Assembly: GCA_035540495.1 (NCBI GenBank)
Contig: DATLGL010000035.1
Span: 1 to 64,000, forward strand
Source: DASVEG01 sp035540495
GTDB lineage: Bacteria > Actinomycetota > Acidimicrobiia > Acidimicrobiales > CADCTF01
Length of the DNA stretch: 64,000 bases
Direction: 5' to 3'
How positions within the stretch are numbered: position 1 is the first letter of the stretch; each line of letters starts with the position of its first letter. The notes under the pieces were generated by a model. It searched no databases. It saw nothing but the letters and a program-made list of their open reading frames with translations, and had not been told where the DNA came from. Of the stretch, positions 39,442 through 48,145 are shown one piece after another. A program made the translations under genes and the position numbers.

Positions 39442-40484
39442 GTCACGCGCGATTTCGCGGCGTCGATGACTTGGTCGATCGACGCCTGCCAGTCGTTGTA
39501 GCCCCGTAGCAACTCGAAGCCCATCGCGACGTTGATCGCCAGCATCGGCGCGTTCGAGAACGCGTTCCACGTGTCGATCGCCTCCACGTCGGGACGCTCG
39601 TCGAGCAGGCGGAGCGCGTTGACCGCCTTCAGCCACCGGCCGATGCCGTGGCCGCGGTGCTCGGGCGACACGGCCGTCCATCCCTGGTCGGCGAGGTTCG
39701 GCGCGTGGGTCGGGAAGAAGAGCTCGGTGAAGCCCGCGAGCTTCTTCGTCGTGCGGTGCCGGGCCAGGACGCGCCACCGGCCGTAACCGAGCGCCTCGTG
39801 ACGGTCTTCACGCTCCTTCAGCCGTTCGGGCGTGATGACCTCGTCTTCGAGGTCGAGATCGTCGCGAGGTGCGGTGTTGGTGACGTGGTAGAGCTCGGCG
39901 AAGTCGTCGAGCAGGTCTTCAGGCGTCCGGCCGTCGATCGCGACGAGCTCGTAGTCGCTCGCCTCGGTGCGCGCCGCTTCGACCCACTGCTCCATCATCG
40001 CCCGATCGATCGCTGCGGTGACGAGACGGCTCTTGCGCTCGGTCGCCTTCCGCTCGAAGCGCATCGACAGCGCGAAGTCGTCGCCGGCCTGGCCGTCGAC
40101 CGACCAGCTGCCGATCACCGTCCGACCGTCGTTTCGCGCGATGTCGCCCGCCTCGAGCAGGAGCGCCGAAGCGATGTGCTGGCGCCGCGCTCCGCTCCGG
40201 ACGCCGAGGTCGTACCACGCGAGGTGGCGGTTCGACTCCGTGTACTGCAGCTCGAGCGACAGGTACCCCGCTACTTCGTCGGTCGCGCCGTCGAAGGCGA
40301 CGAGGTGGCGCGGGCGCTCGAACGACGTCGTCTCGCGAAGCTCCGTCAGCTGTTGCTCGAACGGCGTCACGGGCGCCTCGGGTTCGGCCTCGCTCATGAC
40401 CTCGACGGTCGCGGCCCAACGGCTCCGCAGCACGTCGTCGGACGCCGTGCTCGGGTCGATCTCCTCTACTCGGATGCTGCTCAT
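39438..40484 (-). CDS. Tandem-domain GNAT acetyltransferase
   Basis: The 348-residue protein has two GNAT-like halves. The first (about 1-170) is degenerate around YDLGVRSGARRQHIASALLLEAGD. The second (about 180-340) has a good acetyl-CoA loop in TAVSPEHRGHGIGRWLKAVNALRLLDE (Q/RxxGxG/A) and a GNAT motif B ending NVAMGFELLRGYNDW. This layout is like the mycothiol synthase or Eis-type tandem proteins, but I cannot name the substrate. The ATG follows GGAGAACGAGG at a moderate distance. Confidence 0.82.
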   Translation of the reverse strand: MSSIRVEEIDPSTASDDVLRSRWAATVEVMSEAEPEAPVTPFEQQLTELRETTSFERPRHLVAFDGATDEVAGYLSLELQYTESNRHLAWYDLGVRSGARRQHIASALLLEAGDIARNDGRTVIGSWSVDGQAGDDFALSMRFERKATERKSRLVTAAIDRAMMEQWVEAARTEASDYELVAIDGRTPEDLLDDFAELYHVTNTAPRDDLDLEDEVITPERLKEREDRHEALGYGRWRVLARHRTTKKLAGFTELFFPTHAPNLADQGWTAVSPEHRGHGIGRWLKAVNALRLLDERPDVEAIDTWNAFSNAPMLAINVAMGFELLRGYNDWQASIDQVIDAAKSRVT

Positions 40485-40556
40485 CGTCTGACCTCGTTCT
40501 CCGGGTGAGCCCGCCGGAGCCAGTGTCGCAGCAGCCGGTTCCCGAACGAATCGAAT

Positions 40557-40562
40557 TACCGT
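40557..40562 (+). promoter_or_regulatory. Putative -10 box (TACCGT) for the VOC-coaA unit
   Basis: TACCGT ends six bases before the ATG at 40569 and there is no ribosome binding site, so the transcript is probably leaderless. Confidence 0.45.
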
Positions 40563-40568
40563 CGGGCC

Positions 40569-41186
40569 ATGGCAGTCGAGCTCGCAGCGTTGCTCATCGG
40601 CGACGAGCCGCAGGTGTGGTCGGATCTCGGGTTCGTCGTGGAGGGCGGCGCCGTGCACGTGAGCGGCGTGCGCCATGTCCTCGGGGGCGACAAGCGCGGC
40701 ATCAGGGACTGGTCGGTGCGCGGCGCCGACGTCGACGAGATCGACGGCTTCCCGCTGGGACTTCCCGCCGCCGATCCGGAGCCCACGCCCGATCATCCGA
40801 ACGGCGTCGTCGGACTCGACCACGTCGTCTTCGCCACGCCCGACCTCACCCGGACGATCGGCGCGCTCGAGGGCGCGGGCTTGGAGCTGCGCCGGACGCG
40901 CGACGCCGGTCAAGGCCAGTACGGGGTGCCCATGCGGCAGGCGTTCTTCAAGATGGGCGAGGTGATCCTCGAGGTCGTGGGCCCGGCGGAACCCCAGGGC
41001 GACGGGCCACCCCGCTTCTTCGGCCTCGCGTGGACGGTGCGCGACCTCGACGAGACGGCGCGGTTCCTCGGCGAGCGGCTCCATCGCGCCAAGGACGCGG
41101 TGCAGCCCGGCCGCCGGATCGCCACGCTCGACAAGCCGCTCGGGAAGTCGTCCGTGGCGATGGCGTTCATGACGCCGGAGCCGTGA
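40569..41186 (+). CDS. VOC superfamily (glyoxalase-like) protein
   Basis: The 205-residue protein has a clear VOC fold in residues 78-205: GVVGLDHVVFATPDLTRTIG, LRRTRDAGQGQYGVPMRQAF and KMGEVILEVVGP. A possible metal-binding His (LDH) and Glu (LEVVG) are present. The first 75 residues may be a second, divergent VOC half. Function is unknown. It is joined to the pantothenate kinase gene by GTGA. Confidence 0.78.
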   Translation: MAVELAALLIGDEPQVWSDLGFVVEGGAVHVSGVRHVLGGDKRGIRDWSVRGADVDEIDGFPLGLPAADPEPTPDHPNGVVGLDHVVFATPDLTRTIGALEGAGLELRRTRDAGQGQYGVPMRQAFFKMGEVILEVVGPAEPQGDGPPRFFGLAWTVRDLDETARFLGERLHRAKDAVQPGRRIATLDKPLGKSSVAMAFMTPEP

Positions 41187-41878
41187 TCGACGAGCTGGTC
41201 GACTTGGTCGTCGACCGGCGCGACGCAGCCGATGCTGTGCACCAACGGCCCTTCGTCGTTGGCATCGCGGGCGGTGTCGGAGTCGGCAAGACGACCCTCG
41301 CGGCGAGTCTCTCGGCAGCGCTCGCACGGATCGACCTCTCCGTGGTCGTCGTCGCCACCGACAACTTCCTCTTCCCGAACGACGAGCTCGCGCGCCGCGG
41401 CCTGCTCATGCAGAAGGGGTTCCCGCAGACGTACGACGTCGACGCGATCGAGTCCGTGATCGCGACGCTGCGTCGCGGCGCGACAGCCACGGTGCCCGTC
41501 TACGACCACCAGACCTACGACGTCGTCGACGTGCGCACCGACGTCGATCCGACCGACGTGTTGGTGCTCGAGGGCGTGAACGTCCTCCAGGAACGCGTCG
41601 CCGACCTGCTCGACGTGTCGATCTACCTCGACGTCGACGTCGACCACGCGCGTTCGTGGTTCTTCGACCGGTTCCGCGACCTGTGCGAGAAGGGCGAGGG
41701 CTTCTACGCCCCGTTCAAGACGATGACCGACGCCGAGCGGGCGTCGATCGCCGAGTCCGCGTGGTCGGGCATCAACCTCGTCAACCTCGAGCAGCACATC
41801 GCGCCGACGATGCGGCGCGCCGACGTGGTGGTGGCGAAGGATGCCGTGCACACCATCGTGTCGATCACGCTGACGTAG
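41183..41878 (+). CDS. coaA: Short type I pantothenate kinase-like protein (CoaA/uridine kinase family)
   Basis: The 231-residue kinase has P-loop GIAGGVGVGKTTLA near residue 29. CoaA-like blocks follow: MQKGFPQTYD, VYDHQTYDVV, VLVLEGVNVL and SAWSGINLVNLEQHIAPTMRRAD. The last matches the WxxxNxxNLxxxIxPTxxRA pattern of type I pantothenate kinases, while uridine kinases lack it. The usual N-terminal 70-80 residues of CoaA are missing. It would phosphorylate pantothenate in CoA synthesis or another small alcohol. The GTG start overlaps the VOC gene stop. Confidence 0.75.
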   Translation: MIDELVDLVVDRRDAADAVHQRPFVVGIAGGVGVGKTTLAASLSAALARIDLSVVVVATDNFLFPNDELARRGLLMQKGFPQTYDVDAIESVIATLRRGATATVPVYDHQTYDVVDVRTDVDPTDVLVLEGVNVLQERVADLLDVSIYLDVDVDHARSWFFDRFRDLCEKGEGFYAPFKTMTDAERASIAESAWSGINLVNLEQHIAPTMRRADVVVAKDAVHTIVSITLT

Positions 41879-41881
41879 CGA

Positions 41882-42733
41882 TCACCGGATCCGCGGGGCG
41901 CCCTTCGACGCGAGCACGCCTTCGAGCGCCTGCGGGCGGTCGGTCATCACCCCGTCGACACCGAGGTCGAGCAGCAGCGCCATCTCCTCCTCGTCGTCGA
42001 TGGTCCACACGTGTACGGCGACACCGGCATCGTGGGCGGCACGGACGAAGCGCTCGTCGACCACCACCGTGTCGCCGAAGGTGCGTGGCACCTGCAACGC
42101 GACGTGGGGCGCGTCGGCCGGCGTTTCGCCCGCCTGCACCGCCCGGTAGAACTCCGCCGTTCCCATCGTCCCGTACGACGTGGCGATCTGGGGCGCGTGA
42201 CGGAGGAACTCCTCGGTCGACGCGTCGTTGAACGACGCGACGATCACGTCGTCGATGCGGCCGTGCTCCATCAGCACCTGCGCGAGCTCGGCCTCGTAGG
42301 CAGGCACCGCAGGTGCGGTCTGCTTGATGTCGAGGTTGAGGAACGTGTGCGGGAAGGCTTCGAGCACCTCGACCAGCGTGGGGATGCGGAACTCGATGTC
42401 GTCGACCGCCTTGCCGCGATGGACGTACGCGTCGTCGGAGGCGTCGTGATCGACGACCGACCCCGGGACCCACCAGTACGCGTTGTCGAGCGCCTGCACC
42501 TCGTCGAGCGCCATCGACGCGATCGCGCCCGACCCCTCGGTCGTGCGGTCGACGGTCGCGTCGTGGCACACCACGAGCACCCGGTCCGCCGTCATGTGCA
42601 CGTCGAGCTCGAGCGCCTCGGCGCCGGCCGCCACCGCCTGCCGCATCGCGAACAGCGTCGACGACGGCCCTTCCTTCGCACCCCCTTGGTGGGCGTAGTT
42701 GAGGACGCGTCGTTCGAGCCACGGGTTGCTCAC
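41882..42733 (-). CDS. Glycerophosphodiester phosphodiesterase-family protein
   Basis: The 283-residue TIM-barrel protein matches GDPD: NYAHQGGAKEG, ALELDVHMTADRVLVVCHDATVDRTTEG, FLNLDIKQ and the C-terminal VHVWTIDDEEEMALLLDLGVDGVMTDRP. Metal ligands of ELD and catalytic His residues (AHQ and CHD) are retained. The normal HRG is HQG and the PENT motif is replaced by PSST, so substrate recognition may differ. GTG at 42733 is chosen because TACCGT lies seven bases upstream; an ATG farther upstream is inside the divergent gene. Confidence 0.83.
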   Translation of the reverse strand: MSNPWLERRVLNYAHQGGAKEGPSSTLFAMRQAVAAGAEALELDVHMTADRVLVVCHDATVDRTTEGSGAIASMALDEVQALDNAYWWVPGSVVDHDASDDAYVHRGKAVDDIEFRIPTLVEVLEAFPHTFLNLDIKQTAPAVPAYEAELAQVLMEHGRIDDVIVASFNDASTEEFLRHAPQIATSYGTMGTAEFYRAVQAGETPADAPHVALQVPRTFGDTVVVDERFVRAAHDAGVAVHVWTIDDEEEMALLLDLGVDGVMTDRPQALEGVLASKGAPRIR

Positions 42734-42740
42734 GAGGCGG

Positions 42741-42750
42741 ACGGTAGCGT
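42741..42750. promoter_or_regulatory. Overlapping divergent -10 boxes
   Basis: ACGGTAGCGT contains TAGCGT (42745-42750) for the plus-strand hydratase gene and TACCGT (42746-42741) for the minus-strand phosphodiesterase gene. Each ends seven or eight bases before its start codon. The two boxes share two base pairs, so RNA polymerase cannot occupy both at once. Confidence 0.45.
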
Positions 42751-42758
42751 GCGCGTCG

Positions 42759-43535
42759 ATGAGCATCATCGAGACGTCGTTCGAGGGCGGCGTCGCGACC
42801 GTGACGCTGAACCGGCCCGAGCGGCGCAACGCGCTGAACGGCGAGCTCACGAGAGCCCTACGACAGACGATGGCCGACACCGACGGTCGCGACGACGTCT
42901 CGGTGATCGTGCTCACGGGAGCGGACCCCGCGTTCTGCGCAGGCGTCGACCTCAAGGAGCTCGGCAGCGGCCGGCGCGGGAGCGTCACGGTGAGCGGCGT
43001 CGGTCGCAGCGGGGCGGCTCGTCCGTGGGAGCGGACGGTGAAGCCTGTGATCGGAGCGATCAACGGCGCGGCGATCACGGGCGGGCTCGAGCTGGCCCTC
43101 CAGTGCGACTTCCTCGTCGCGTCGGAGCGGGCGGTGTTCGCCGACACCCACAGCCGCGTCGGCATCCTGCCCGGCTGGGGGCTCACCGTCCTCCTCCCGC
43201 AGGCGGTCGGACTGCGGCGGGCGAAGGAGATGTCGCTCACCGGCAACTTCGTGAGCGCCGAGGTGGCTCTCGCCTGGGGCCTCGTGAACCACGTCATTCC
43301 CCACGACGAGCTCCTTCCCTTCGCACGGAAGCTCGCAGCAGACATCTCGGGGAACGACCAGCGGTCGGCTCGGCGGATGCTCGCGGAGTACGACGAGGTC
43401 ACGTCGACGACGATCGCGGAGGGGCTCGAGATCGAGGCGCGGATCGCGACCGAGTGGAACGGCGACGGCTCTGCCGCGTCAGATGTGGAGCGGCGGCGTC
43501 AGGCGATCATCGAACGCGGTCGCTCGCAGGTCTGA
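42759..43535 (+). CDS. Enoyl-CoA hydratase/isomerase family protein
   Basis: The 258-residue crotonase has SFEGGVATVTLNRPERRNAL at the start, the oxyanion segment DPAFCAGVDLKELG and AAITGGLELALQCDFLVASE. By my alignment to rat hydratase, Glu144 is kept (GGLEL) but Glu164 is replaced by His in ADTHSRVG. The protein may therefore not be a standard hydratase. The C-terminal helix is complete. ATG has TAGCGT eight bases upstream. Confidence 0.86.
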   Translation: MSIIETSFEGGVATVTLNRPERRNALNGELTRALRQTMADTDGRDDVSVIVLTGADPAFCAGVDLKELGSGRRGSVTVSGVGRSGAARPWERTVKPVIGAINGAAITGGLELALQCDFLVASERAVFADTHSRVGILPGWGLTVLLPQAVGLRRAKEMSLTGNFVSAEVALAWGLVNHVIPHDELLPFARKLAADISGNDQRSARRMLAEYDEVTSTTIAEGLEIEARIATEWNGDGSAASDVERRRQAIIERGRSQV

Positions 43536-43550
43536 CGGCGGCGACAGCCG

Positions 43551-44558
43551 TCAGAGCAACCCTGCTTCGACCGCAAGGTCCTTCAGCGAACGCTGGGGTC
43601 GGGCGCCGATGTGGGTGATGACCTCTGCCGCAGCGAGCGAGCCGAGGCGGCCGCAGGTGGCGACGTCGTGGCCGTGGGTGAGGCCGTACAGGAAGCCGGC
43701 GGCGTAGAGATCGCCGGCGCCCGTGGTATCGACGACCTCGTCGACCGCCACCGCGTCGATCACGTGGAACTCGTCGCCCTTGACGACCACGGAGCCCTTG
43801 GCGCTCCGCGTGAGCGCCGCGTACTCGCATCGGTGCGAACGGATCGCCTGCAGCGCGTCGTCGAAGGTCGACACCTGGAACAGCGAGGTGATCTCGTCCT
43901 CGTTCGCGAACAGGACGTCGACGTGGTCGTCGATCAGCCGCATGAAGTCGTCGCGATGACGGTCGACGCAGAACGGATCGGACAGCGTCATCGACACGCG
44001 CCTGCCTGCGCCCTTCGCCACGTCGATCGCCCGCAGCATCGCGGCCTTGGCCCGCTCGTCGTCCCACAGGTACCCCTCGAGGTATGTCACCTGCGATCCG
44101 GCCACCGCTGCGGCCTCGGCGTCGATGTCGTCGGACGTGAGCCCCCGGGCGGCGCCCAGGTAGGTGTTCATCGTGCGGTGCGCGTCGTGCGTGACGAGGA
44201 CGAGGCAGCGCGCGGTCGACGGTCCGGACGTGGCCGCCGCCGTCTGGAAGGTGACGCCGGCGGCGCGGATGTCGTGGCGGAAGACCTCGCCCATCTGGTC
44301 GTCTCGCACCTTCCCGAGGAAGATGCCGTCGCCGCCGAACGACGCGATCCCGACCATCGTGTTCGCGGCGGAACCGCCGGAGATCTCCTGGCTCGGAGGC
44401 ATCCGGTCGTAGATGCGCCGGCTCTCCTCCTCCTCGACGAGCTGCATGACGTCGCGTTGGAGCCCGAGGCTCTCGATCAGGTCGTCGGTGGCGTGGCAGA
44501 GGACGTCGACGATGGCGTTGCCGACGCCCGCGACGTCGAAGGAAGGCTCCCCGGGCAC
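43551..44558 (-). CDS. PfkB-family carbohydrate/adenosine kinase
   Basis: The 335-residue ribokinase-fold enzyme shows FDVAGVGNAIVDVL, EISGGSAANTMVGIASFGG (substrate binding), NEDEITSLF and the PfkB signature DTTGAGDLYAAGFLYGL with its catalytic Asp. The N-terminal motif and AANTM resemble adenosine kinases and related nucleoside kinases more than fructokinases. GTG is the start with TAACGT eight bases upstream, so it is probably leaderless and divergent from the aminopeptidase gene. Confidence 0.9.
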   Translation of the reverse strand: MPGEPSFDVAGVGNAIVDVLCHATDDLIESLGLQRDVMQLVEEEESRRIYDRMPPSQEISGGSAANTMVGIASFGGDGIFLGKVRDDQMGEVFRHDIRAAGVTFQTAAATSGPSTARCLVLVTHDAHRTMNTYLGAARGLTSDDIDAEAAAVAGSQVTYLEGYLWDDERAKAAMLRAIDVAKGAGRRVSMTLSDPFCVDRHRDDFMRLIDDHVDVLFANEDEITSLFQVSTFDDALQAIRSHRCEYAALTRSAKGSVVVKGDEFHVIDAVAVDEVVDTTGAGDLYAAGFLYGLTHGHDVATCGRLGSLAAAEVITHIGARPQRSLKDLAVEAGLL

Positions 44559-44566
44559 GGGTTCCG

Positions 44567-44589
44567 ACGTTACCGGCCACGACTACCTT
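44567..44589. promoter_or_regulatory. Back-to-back -10 boxes for pfkB-like and aminopeptidase genes
   Basis: TAACGT (44572-44567) faces the kinase GTG and TACCTT (44584-44589) faces the aminopeptidase GTG. Each ends eight bases before its start codon. The whole divergent intergenic region is only 39 bases. Confidence 0.45.
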
Positions 44590-44597
44590 GGCTCGAC

Positions 44598-47135
44598 GTG
44601 AGCGAATCCCGCTACCGGCTGCCCCGGACCGTCGTTCCCACCCGCTACGAGGTCACGCTCGAACCCGACCTGGCGAACTTCACGTTCACGGGGACGGTGA
44701 GGATCGAGGTCGACGTGACCGAGGAGACGCGCACCGTCGTCCTCAACGCAGCCGAGCTGGAGATCGAAGCGGCTGGGGCGACCGTCGAGCTCGACGAGGA
44801 GCTCGAGCGGGCGACGCTGACCTTCGACGAGCCACTCGCCGCCGGCAGCACCGTCATCGACCTGCAGTTCACCGGGATCCTGAACGACAAGCTCGCCGGG
44901 TTCTACCGCTCGATCTATCGGGACGAGCGCGACCGCGAGCGGGTGATCGCCACCACGCAGTTCGAGTCGACGGACGCGCGCCGGGCGTTCCCGTGCTTCG
45001 ACGAACCCGACTTCAAGGCCGTCTTCGGGGTCACGCTCGTCGTCGACGACGGGCTGCTCGCGGTGTCGAACGGACCGGTCATGAGCGACGAGCCCCACCC
45101 CGACCAGCCGGGCAAGCGGATCGTGCGCTTCGCCGACACGATGAAGATGTCGACGTACCTCGTCGCCTTCGTCGTCGGCCCGCTCGTGGCGACGGAGCCG
45201 ATCGACGTCGACGGGACGCCGCTGCGGGTGATCCATGTGCCCGGCAAGGAGCACATGGCTCCGTTCGCCCTCGAGTCGGGCGCCGCGAACCTGCGCTTCT
45301 TCCGCCAGTACTTCGGCCTCGACTACCCAGGCGACAAGCTCGACCTCATCGCGCTCCCCGACTTCGCGTTCGGCGCGATGGAGAACCTGGGCGCCGTCAC
45401 CTTCCGCGAGACCGCCCTGCTGGTCGACAGCGAGAACGCGTCGCGTCTCGATCACGAGCGGGTCGCGGACGTCGTCGCCCACGAGATCGCCCACATGTGG
45501 TTCGGCGACCTCGTGACGATGAAGTGGTGGAACGGCATCTGGCTCAACGAGGCGTTCGCCACGTTCATGGAGCTGCTCGCGGTCGACGACTTCAAGCCCG
45601 AGTGGGAGCGGTGGGTGAGCTTCGCCACGGGCCGCGCCGCGGCGATGGTGGTCGACGGCATGCGCTCGACGCGCCCGGTCGAGTTCCCCGTCGAGGCCCC
45701 CGAGGAAGCCGAGGGCATGTTCGACGTGCTGACCTACCAGAAGGGCGCGTCGGTCGTCCGGATGCTCGAGCAGTACCTCGGCGGAGCGGAGTTCCGGGAG
45801 GGCATCCGGCTGTACATGCGGCGCCATCAGTACGGCAACACCGAGACCACCGATCTGTGGGACGCGATCGAGGAGGCCACCGGCGAGGCGGCACGTTCGA
45901 CGATGGACTCCTGGATCTTCCAGGGCGGGTATCCCGTCGTCTCCGTCGACACCACCGACGACGGCACCGGCATCGTGCTGTCGCAGCGCCGGTTCCGGTA
46001 CCTCCCGACCGCCGACGACGCGGAGGCGCGCTGGCAGGTCCCGATCCTGCTGCGGGCCAGCGTGAACGGCGCTCCCGAGGAACGGCGGCTCCTGCTGACG
46101 GATGCTTCGACGACCATCGACCTCGGCGGCAAGGTCGACTGGATCGTCGTCAACGCGGGGGGCTCGGGCTTCTACCGCACGAGCTACTCGTCGAGCCTGC
46201 TCGAGCGGCTCACCAGCGATCTCGAAGGCGCCGGCCTCAGCGCCATCGAACGCTTCAACCTGGTCGCCGACACCTGGGCGACGGTGTGGGCAGGCCTCGC
46301 TCCGCTCGACGACTTCATCGGGCTCATCCGCCTGTTCGGGGACGAGGCCGACCCGACGGTCTGGTCGGCCATCACCGGGCCGCTGCGGTTCCTCGCCGGG
46401 TTCGTCCCGGAGACCGAGCGGGCCTCGATGCAGTCGTTCGTGCGGAAGCTCGTGCGGCCGGCGTTCGATCGCGTCGGCTGGCGTGCGACCGCAGGCGAGG
46501 GCGAGAAGGTCCCCACACTGCGAGCGCAGCTCCTCACGACGCTCGGAACGGTCGGCGCCGACGAAGAGATCCGCGCGGAAGCCAAGCGTCTCCATGCGGC
46601 GTTCCTCGAGGATCGCACCGCGGTGGATCCGGACGTCGTGCCCGCGCTCATCTCGATCGTCGCGGAGACGGGCGGCGAGGGTGAATACGCGGCTGCCCTC
46701 GACCGCGTCCGGAACGGCGCGACGCCCCAGGAGGTCGTGCGCTACCTGCACGCCCTCGCGATGTTCCCCCACGAGGCACTGGTCCGGCGCACGCTCGACC
46801 TCGCGGTGAGCGACGAGGTGCGCACGCAGGACGCGCCGTACCTCGTGAACCAGGCGCTCGGCAACTCCCACCAGAACGGTCTCGTGTGGGAGTGGGTCAA
46901 GCAGCACTGGGACGAGCTGATGGGTCGCTACCCCGACAACAGCCACGCACGGATGCTGGAGAACGTCGCCGCGCTCCACGCGCCGGAGACGGCGGCAGAC
47001 GTTCGTTCGTTCCTCGAGGCCCACCCGATCAAGGCAGGCCAGAAGACGGTGGAGCAGACGCTCGAGCGCCTCGACGTGAACGTCGCGTTCCGGCAGCGAG
47101 AGGCAGACCGGATCGCCCGCCTCTTCGACGAGTGA
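44598..47135 (+). CDS. pepN: M1-family aminopeptidase N
   Basis: The 845-residue zinc metallopeptidase has the substrate-binding FGAMENLGAVTF near residue 260 and the zinc motif HEIAHMWFGD near residue 294. The third ligand Glu follows 18 residues on in NEAFATFMELLA, and the catalytic Tyr is in VLTYQKGASV. The C-terminal ERAP1-like domain (about 520-840) is complete. It has no signal peptide and so acts in the cytoplasm, trimming peptides. The next gene overlaps by GTGA. Confidence 0.94.
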   Translation: MSESRYRLPRTVVPTRYEVTLEPDLANFTFTGTVRIEVDVTEETRTVVLNAAELEIEAAGATVELDEELERATLTFDEPLAAGSTVIDLQFTGILNDKLAGFYRSIYRDERDRERVIATTQFESTDARRAFPCFDEPDFKAVFGVTLVVDDGLLAVSNGPVMSDEPHPDQPGKRIVRFADTMKMSTYLVAFVVGPLVATEPIDVDGTPLRVIHVPGKEHMAPFALESGAANLRFFRQYFGLDYPGDKLDLIALPDFAFGAMENLGAVTFRETALLVDSENASRLDHERVADVVAHEIAHMWFGDLVTMKWWNGIWLNEAFATFMELLAVDDFKPEWERWVSFATGRAAAMVVDGMRSTRPVEFPVEAPEEAEGMFDVLTYQKGASVVRMLEQYLGGAEFREGIRLYMRRHQYGNTETTDLWDAIEEATGEAARSTMDSWIFQGGYPVVSVDTTDDGTGIVLSQRRFRYLPTADDAEARWQVPILLRASVNGAPEERRLLLTDASTTIDLGGKVDWIVVNAGGSGFYRTSYSSSLLERLTSDLEGAGLSAIERFNLVADTWATVWAGLAPLDDFIGLIRLFGDEADPTVWSAITGPLRFLAGFVPETERASMQSFVRKLVRPAFDRVGWRATAGEGEKVPTLRAQLLTTLGTVGADEEIRAEAKRLHAAFLEDRTAVDPDVVPALISIVAETGGEGEYAAALDRVRNGATPQEVVRYLHALAMFPHEALVRRTLDLAVSDEVRTQDAPYLVNQALGNSHQNGLVWEWVKQHWDELMGRYPDNSHARMLENVAALHAPETAADVRSFLEAHPIKAGQKTVEQTLERLDVNVAFRQREADRIARLFDE

Positions 47136-48145
47136 GCGCAGCACGCGTCTTCGCGGTCGACGAAGACGCGGCGCAGCTGGTCGAGGGATCGAACATCTTC
47201 GACGTGCCGCTCGACGACGCGCGCGTTGGCGGCCGCCGCGTCGCGGGACCACCCGGCCGGCTGATCGGGAAGTTCGCGACGATCAGCGACATCCACATCG
47301 GGGAACCCGGTTTCGGCCTGCTGCCGCGGGTGTCAGAGCCGCGCTCACGATCGGGCGACGACCACTACACCGTGCGCGCAACCAGGGCCGCTATCGAGGA
47401 AGCGGTTGCGTGGGGCGCCGAGCTGATCGTGGTCAAAGGCGACATCACATGGCTGGCCCGGCCGGCGCAGTGGGAGCGCGCCGCAGCCGTGCTCGCGGCC
47501 GCACCTGTCCCGATCGTCGCGCTGGTCGGGAACCACGACGTCGTGCGTCGTGGCCAGCACGGACGCCCGTGGCTGGAGGACGCCGGCATCTCCACCATCG
47601 TCGACGACGACGACCCCGTCGCCACCGTCGACATCGCCGGCGTTCGGCTCGTGCTGGCCGCGACGACACACGATCACCACAGCCCCGGCCTCTTCCGCCA
47701 GGCGACGCTCGATGCCACGCTCGCCGGTCTCGAAACGCCGGACGCGCTCGGGTCGATCCTGCTCATGCACCACTACCCCAACCGCTTCGTGGTGCCGACG
47801 CGATATCCCGCGGGGATCGTTCGCGACGACGCCGCCCGGCTGTTCGACCGTCTCGCGGACCTCGACCACCCGCCGACGCTCGTGACCTGCGGCCACTCCC
47901 ACCGCAACCGCCGCTATCGGCGAAGCGGCATCGACGTGTCGGAGGTCGGCTCGACGAAGGACTTCGCCGGTGTGTGGGCCGGCTACTCGATCCACGAGGG
48001 AGGCGTCCGGCAGGTGGTGCGGCGCATCGCCGAACCCGACGTCGTCGAGTGGATCGAGAAGACGAAGCGCTCGTGCCTCGGCCTGTGGGGTGAGTGGACG
48101 CCGGGCCTGCTGCGCTGGCGGTGCTTCAGCCTTCCCTGGCGCTGA
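47132..48145 (+). CDS. Calcineurin-like metallophosphoesterase
   Basis: The 337-residue protein has the five blocks of the superfamily: ISDIHIGEP near residue 51, VVKGDITW, LVGNHDVV, LLMHHYPN and TCGHSHRNRRYR near residue 253. The dimetal site is complete. The N-terminal 45 residues (DEDAAQLVEGSNIFDVP) are not part of the fold. Its substrate could be a nucleotide, phosphoprotein or phospholipid. Start and stop both overlap neighbours: GTGA with the aminopeptidase and 20 bases with the convergent gene. Confidence 0.85.
   Translation: MSAARVFAVDEDAAQLVEGSNIFDVPLDDARVGGRRVAGPPGRLIGKFATISDIHIGEPGFGLLPRVSEPRSRSGDDHYTVRATRAAIEEAVAWGAELIVVKGDITWLARPAQWERAAAVLAAAPVPIVALVGNHDVVRRGQHGRPWLEDAGISTIVDDDDPVATVDIAGVRLVLAATTHDHHSPGLFRQATLDATLAGLETPDALGSILLMHHYPNRFVVPTRYPAGIVRDDAARLFDRLADLDHPPTLVTCGHSHRNRRYRRSGIDVSEVGSTKDFAGVWAGYSIHEGGVRQVVRRIAEPDVVEWIEKTKRSCLGLWGEWTPGLLRWRCFSLPWR

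Noticed and set aside
44621..44700. A riboswitch or long leader ahead of the aminopeptidase gene
   Set aside because: The gene starts at 44598 within eight bases of a -10 box, leaving no room for a leader.
44583..47252. An 889-codon open frame antisense to the M1 aminopeptidase
   Set aside because: The plus strand encodes an intact M1 peptidase with its motifs in order; the antisense product is low-complexity Arg/Glu/Val.
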